Part shown: in pieces, positions 63,201 through 64,000 of the stretch
Position numbering within the stretch: the stretch's first letter is position 1
Layout: every line of letters starts with the position of its first letter
Assembly (NCBI GenBank): GCA_014584295.1
Contig: JACTNC010000053.1
Coordinates: forward strand, 62,001-126,000
Length of the DNA stretch: 64,000 nucleotides
Source of the DNA: Verrucomicrobiota bacterium
GTDB lineage: Bacteria > Verrucomicrobiota > Verrucomicrobiia > Opitutales > Opitutaceae
Reading direction: 5' to 3'
Program-made: the position numbers and the translations under genes
The notes under the pieces: model-generated
The model's database searches: none
What the model saw: the letters and a program-made list of their open reading frames with translations, nothing else
Told to the model about the DNA's origin: nothing

Positions 63201-64000
63201 ATGCCCCAGAGGCTCTTGAACAGATTCTCAAGCGCCCGAAATTCGCACTGGCATTGCTCGCTGCCATCAAGTCGGGAATCGTCGATGCAGGCGTGCTTGG
63301 ACCAATCAATGCCTCTCGGTTGCGCCGGCACCCCAATGCCCGTGTTTCCAGAGAGGCAACCAGCCTGCTTGCAACGCTGAACCCGGAAATCAAGGAAAAG
63401 AACCTCCTGATCGCCCGACTGGCTCCCGAAGTGGAAAAGCCCGGTGACCCCGCCAAGGGACGTGCCATCTTCACAGCAGCCTGCGCTGTGTGCCACGCGC
63501 ACGGAGACATAGCCGGCCGCCCCGTCGGGCCGTCGCTCACGGGCATGGGTTCACACGGGCCTGCGGAGTTACTCACCCACATCATTGATCCCAATCGCGA
63601 GGTAGATCCTAGCTACCATCAATGGGACATCGTCACCAAGTCCGGTGAGACCTACGTCGGCGTCATTGTTTCGGAGAATTTCCGCTCAATCACCCTCCGC
63701 AACCAGGGTAGTGATCATGAAATTCTGAAGAGTGACATCAGCCGTCGCGAAAACACCCACCGATCCCTCATGCCTGAGGGATTCGAGGGCATCGGCGCCG
63801 AGGGGCTTCGCGATCTTCTCACCTACATGTGTGGTACTGACCGGAGTTTTCGCGTCCTTGACCTCCGCAATGCCTTCACCGCCGACAGTCGGCGGGGCAT
63901 GTTCAAGAATGAAGATCTTGAGGACGACAGTGTCACGCTCTCGCGTTTCGGCGATGTGTCCGTAAGCGGTTTGCCCTTCTCCGTCGTCGATCCTGCCAAG
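60242..64000 (+). CDS. ThuA / membrane-bound dehydrogenase / cytochrome c fusion (partial)
   Basis: An open frame from ATG 60242 to the window end (1253 codons, no stop). A signal peptide ('LLFAAILTLFGIVSAAAEA') precedes a ThuA-like domain (about 25-265: 'VLILHSQEAGTIDAP', 'GGGLVVIHAGV', 'SIPGHYYENFNRTNYRAILLRGIAWAG'). Next comes a PVC-type membrane-bound dehydrogenase propeller ('DTDGDGVMDKRQVFADKLELATSF', 'TDLWFRPIDTRIGPDGALYVIDFYN'), a helical HEAT-like part, and a heme site CAVCH at codons 1081-1085 (63482-63496). The final part ('SVSGLPFSVVDPAK') looks like the start of another beta domain. It is probably a periplasmic sugar oxidase or hydrolase linked to heme c. Confidence 0.88.
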   Translation, partial: MPRPVSLLFAAILTLFGIVSAAAEAPLRVFIRSGPKTHGPGAHDYPRFLKEWVPLLNERGARATGANAFPTEAQLAETDVLILHSQEAGTIDAPDRRNLDAFLKRGGGLVVIHAGVVSNDPDWFKSIVGGSWRNGTTRWLEGPMNLYFIDRFGPITRDVSNWAMDDELYYDLDLSPDVHVLATAYTPKPGTSSNPRVQQRVSELTAGGKRVSIYDIQPQMWTYERKVEGGLRPYRAFVSIPGHYYENFNRTNYRAILLRGIAWAGQRSNTDELCRPDELGDALRYVEGGPTRPEKAAAKIEVHPDFNLSLVASEPLINKVMNLEWDEKGRLWVCETPEYPNGRRNVNTAPWKDSGSLHPGNTQRDPEDRISILTDTDGDGVMDKRQVFADKLELATSFVLYRNGVIVSAAPNIWYLQDTDNDGVADRRTRLYTGLGTFDAHAVINNLRWGLDGWIYATHGYSRGEVKSDDGNRSFGFIGSGVVRFKPDGSAFEQVSSRGGNTWGLATTWDGQIFWTQPTSGTVLFHTVLPERILAMGKVPRTTSAKGLIVGQRTYPAISWPEQAYVQIDLVGQFTAAAGCAIYEGGAWPEKWNYSYFTTEPTINIVHHEFLTPDGVSYTSAKEKGREETEFIRSTDLWFRPIDTRIGPDGALYVIDFYNQAVIHNDTRGPTHGPTNAAVRPDRDHYFSRIWRIQHKQARSLTRPNLDRNDVAGLMRIIQTHPNSQVKKTAWRLAQETAEGSTALTALHKPIGSRAEAEFSRAEEATSSSARREMLKTFVHASDAWTQSAIIAAATQHAAPYLVDAFDSSDNKGLDVFVTAVAPSLHADEIIGVLSAASSAKTTGARQLKLALLRSLAQSPKLKPKADPTLMASLRIFLEDPATASAALPLADRWDSAGTLASVRERVSTALQNALSDSTQSDEKRADAAISLLSLQQSQAETLSRIRDLLATATLSPQLRSDFINAIGNASGDSAASALVEVFSKTHAPEALEQILKRPKFALALLAAIKSGIVDAGVLGPINASRLRRHPNARVSREATSLLATLNPEIKEKNLLIARLAPEVEKPGDPAKGRAIFTAACAVCHAHGDIAGRPVGPSLTGMGSHGPAELLTHIIDPNREVDPSYHQWDIVTKSGETYVGVIVSENFRSITLRNQGSDHEILKSDISRRENTHRSLMPEGFEGIGAEGLRDLLTYMCGTDRSFRVLDLRNAFTADSRRGMFKNEDLEDDSVTLSRFGDVSVSGLPFSVVDPAK

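Overview
The window reads as a chromosomal segment of a Verrucomicrobium, most likely of the order Opitutales (Opitutaceae-like). The evidence is the Chlamydiae/Verrucomicrobia-type small basic protein (15949..16104), a ThuA / membrane-bound dehydrogenase / cytochrome c fusion of the kind known from the PVC superphylum (60242 onward), a PEP-hydrolase-family TIM-barrel gene, several large secreted beta-rich proteins, and a moderately high-GC coding style with many GTG/TTG starts and weak Shine-Dalgarno sites. This placement comes from family recognition; no database search was run. No rRNA, insertion sequence, prophage or CRISPR array was seen.

Layout. 1-3.7 kb is accessory: a VapBC-like toxin-antitoxin pair with a palindromic operator, a frameshifted TPR-like relic, and a PQQ/cytochrome c dehydrogenase. 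3.9-21.3 kb is mostly housekeeping: prfA-prmC, a HAD hydrolase, a DedA protein with a decayed ATP-grasp-like tail, an amidohydrolase, two methyltransferases, two tiny basic proteins around rimO and cutA, tRNA-Arg(CCG), an HtrA protease followed by a two-component system, and small enzymes. 21.4-28.5 kb is a secretion and regulation block: a secreted Ig-like protein, an ECF sigma factor with its membrane anti-sigma factor, and a 1376-residue subtilase that carries two copies of the C-terminal domain also found in the Ig-like protein. 28.6-43.9 kb is core again: cdd, hisS, an HU/IHF protein, a ClpX-like AAA protein lacking the zinc domain, menG/ubiE, an A-type Fe-S carrier, rpoN, ctpA-tsaD, a MidA-like protein, rpmB, a fatty-acid operon (fabG-acpP-fabF behind a flavoprotein reductase), and mnmA. 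44-57 kb holds a frameshifted tricorn-like protease, hisC, a two-domain secreted hydrolase, a DUF2298-like membrane protein, a three-gene pseudopilin cassette whose middle gene ends in a roughly 400-residue Pro-Thr repeat tail, and an endonuclease/exonuclease/phosphatase gene. 57.7-64 kb has tRNA-Cys(GCA) and a probable catabolic locus: an AraC regulator divergent from a PEP-hydrolase-like gene, a cupin, and a very large ThuA/dehydrogenase/cytochrome c gene that runs off the window.

How genes work together. prfA/prmC (release factor and its methylase), rimO, the small basic proteins, rpmB, mnmA, tsaD, hisS and the two tRNAs serve translation. fabG/acpP/fabF elongate fatty acids. htrA with the response regulator and histidine kinase, ctpA, the ClpX-like protein, the subtilase and the tricorn-like gene serve proteolysis and envelope stress. 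The most unusual items are the DedA protein with a gutted ATP-grasp domain, the hydrolase joined to a SAM-adenosyltransferase-like barrel, the Pro-Thr-tailed pseudopilin, two mutually exclusive hairpins before htrA, and a 33-residue basic protein with its own terminator.
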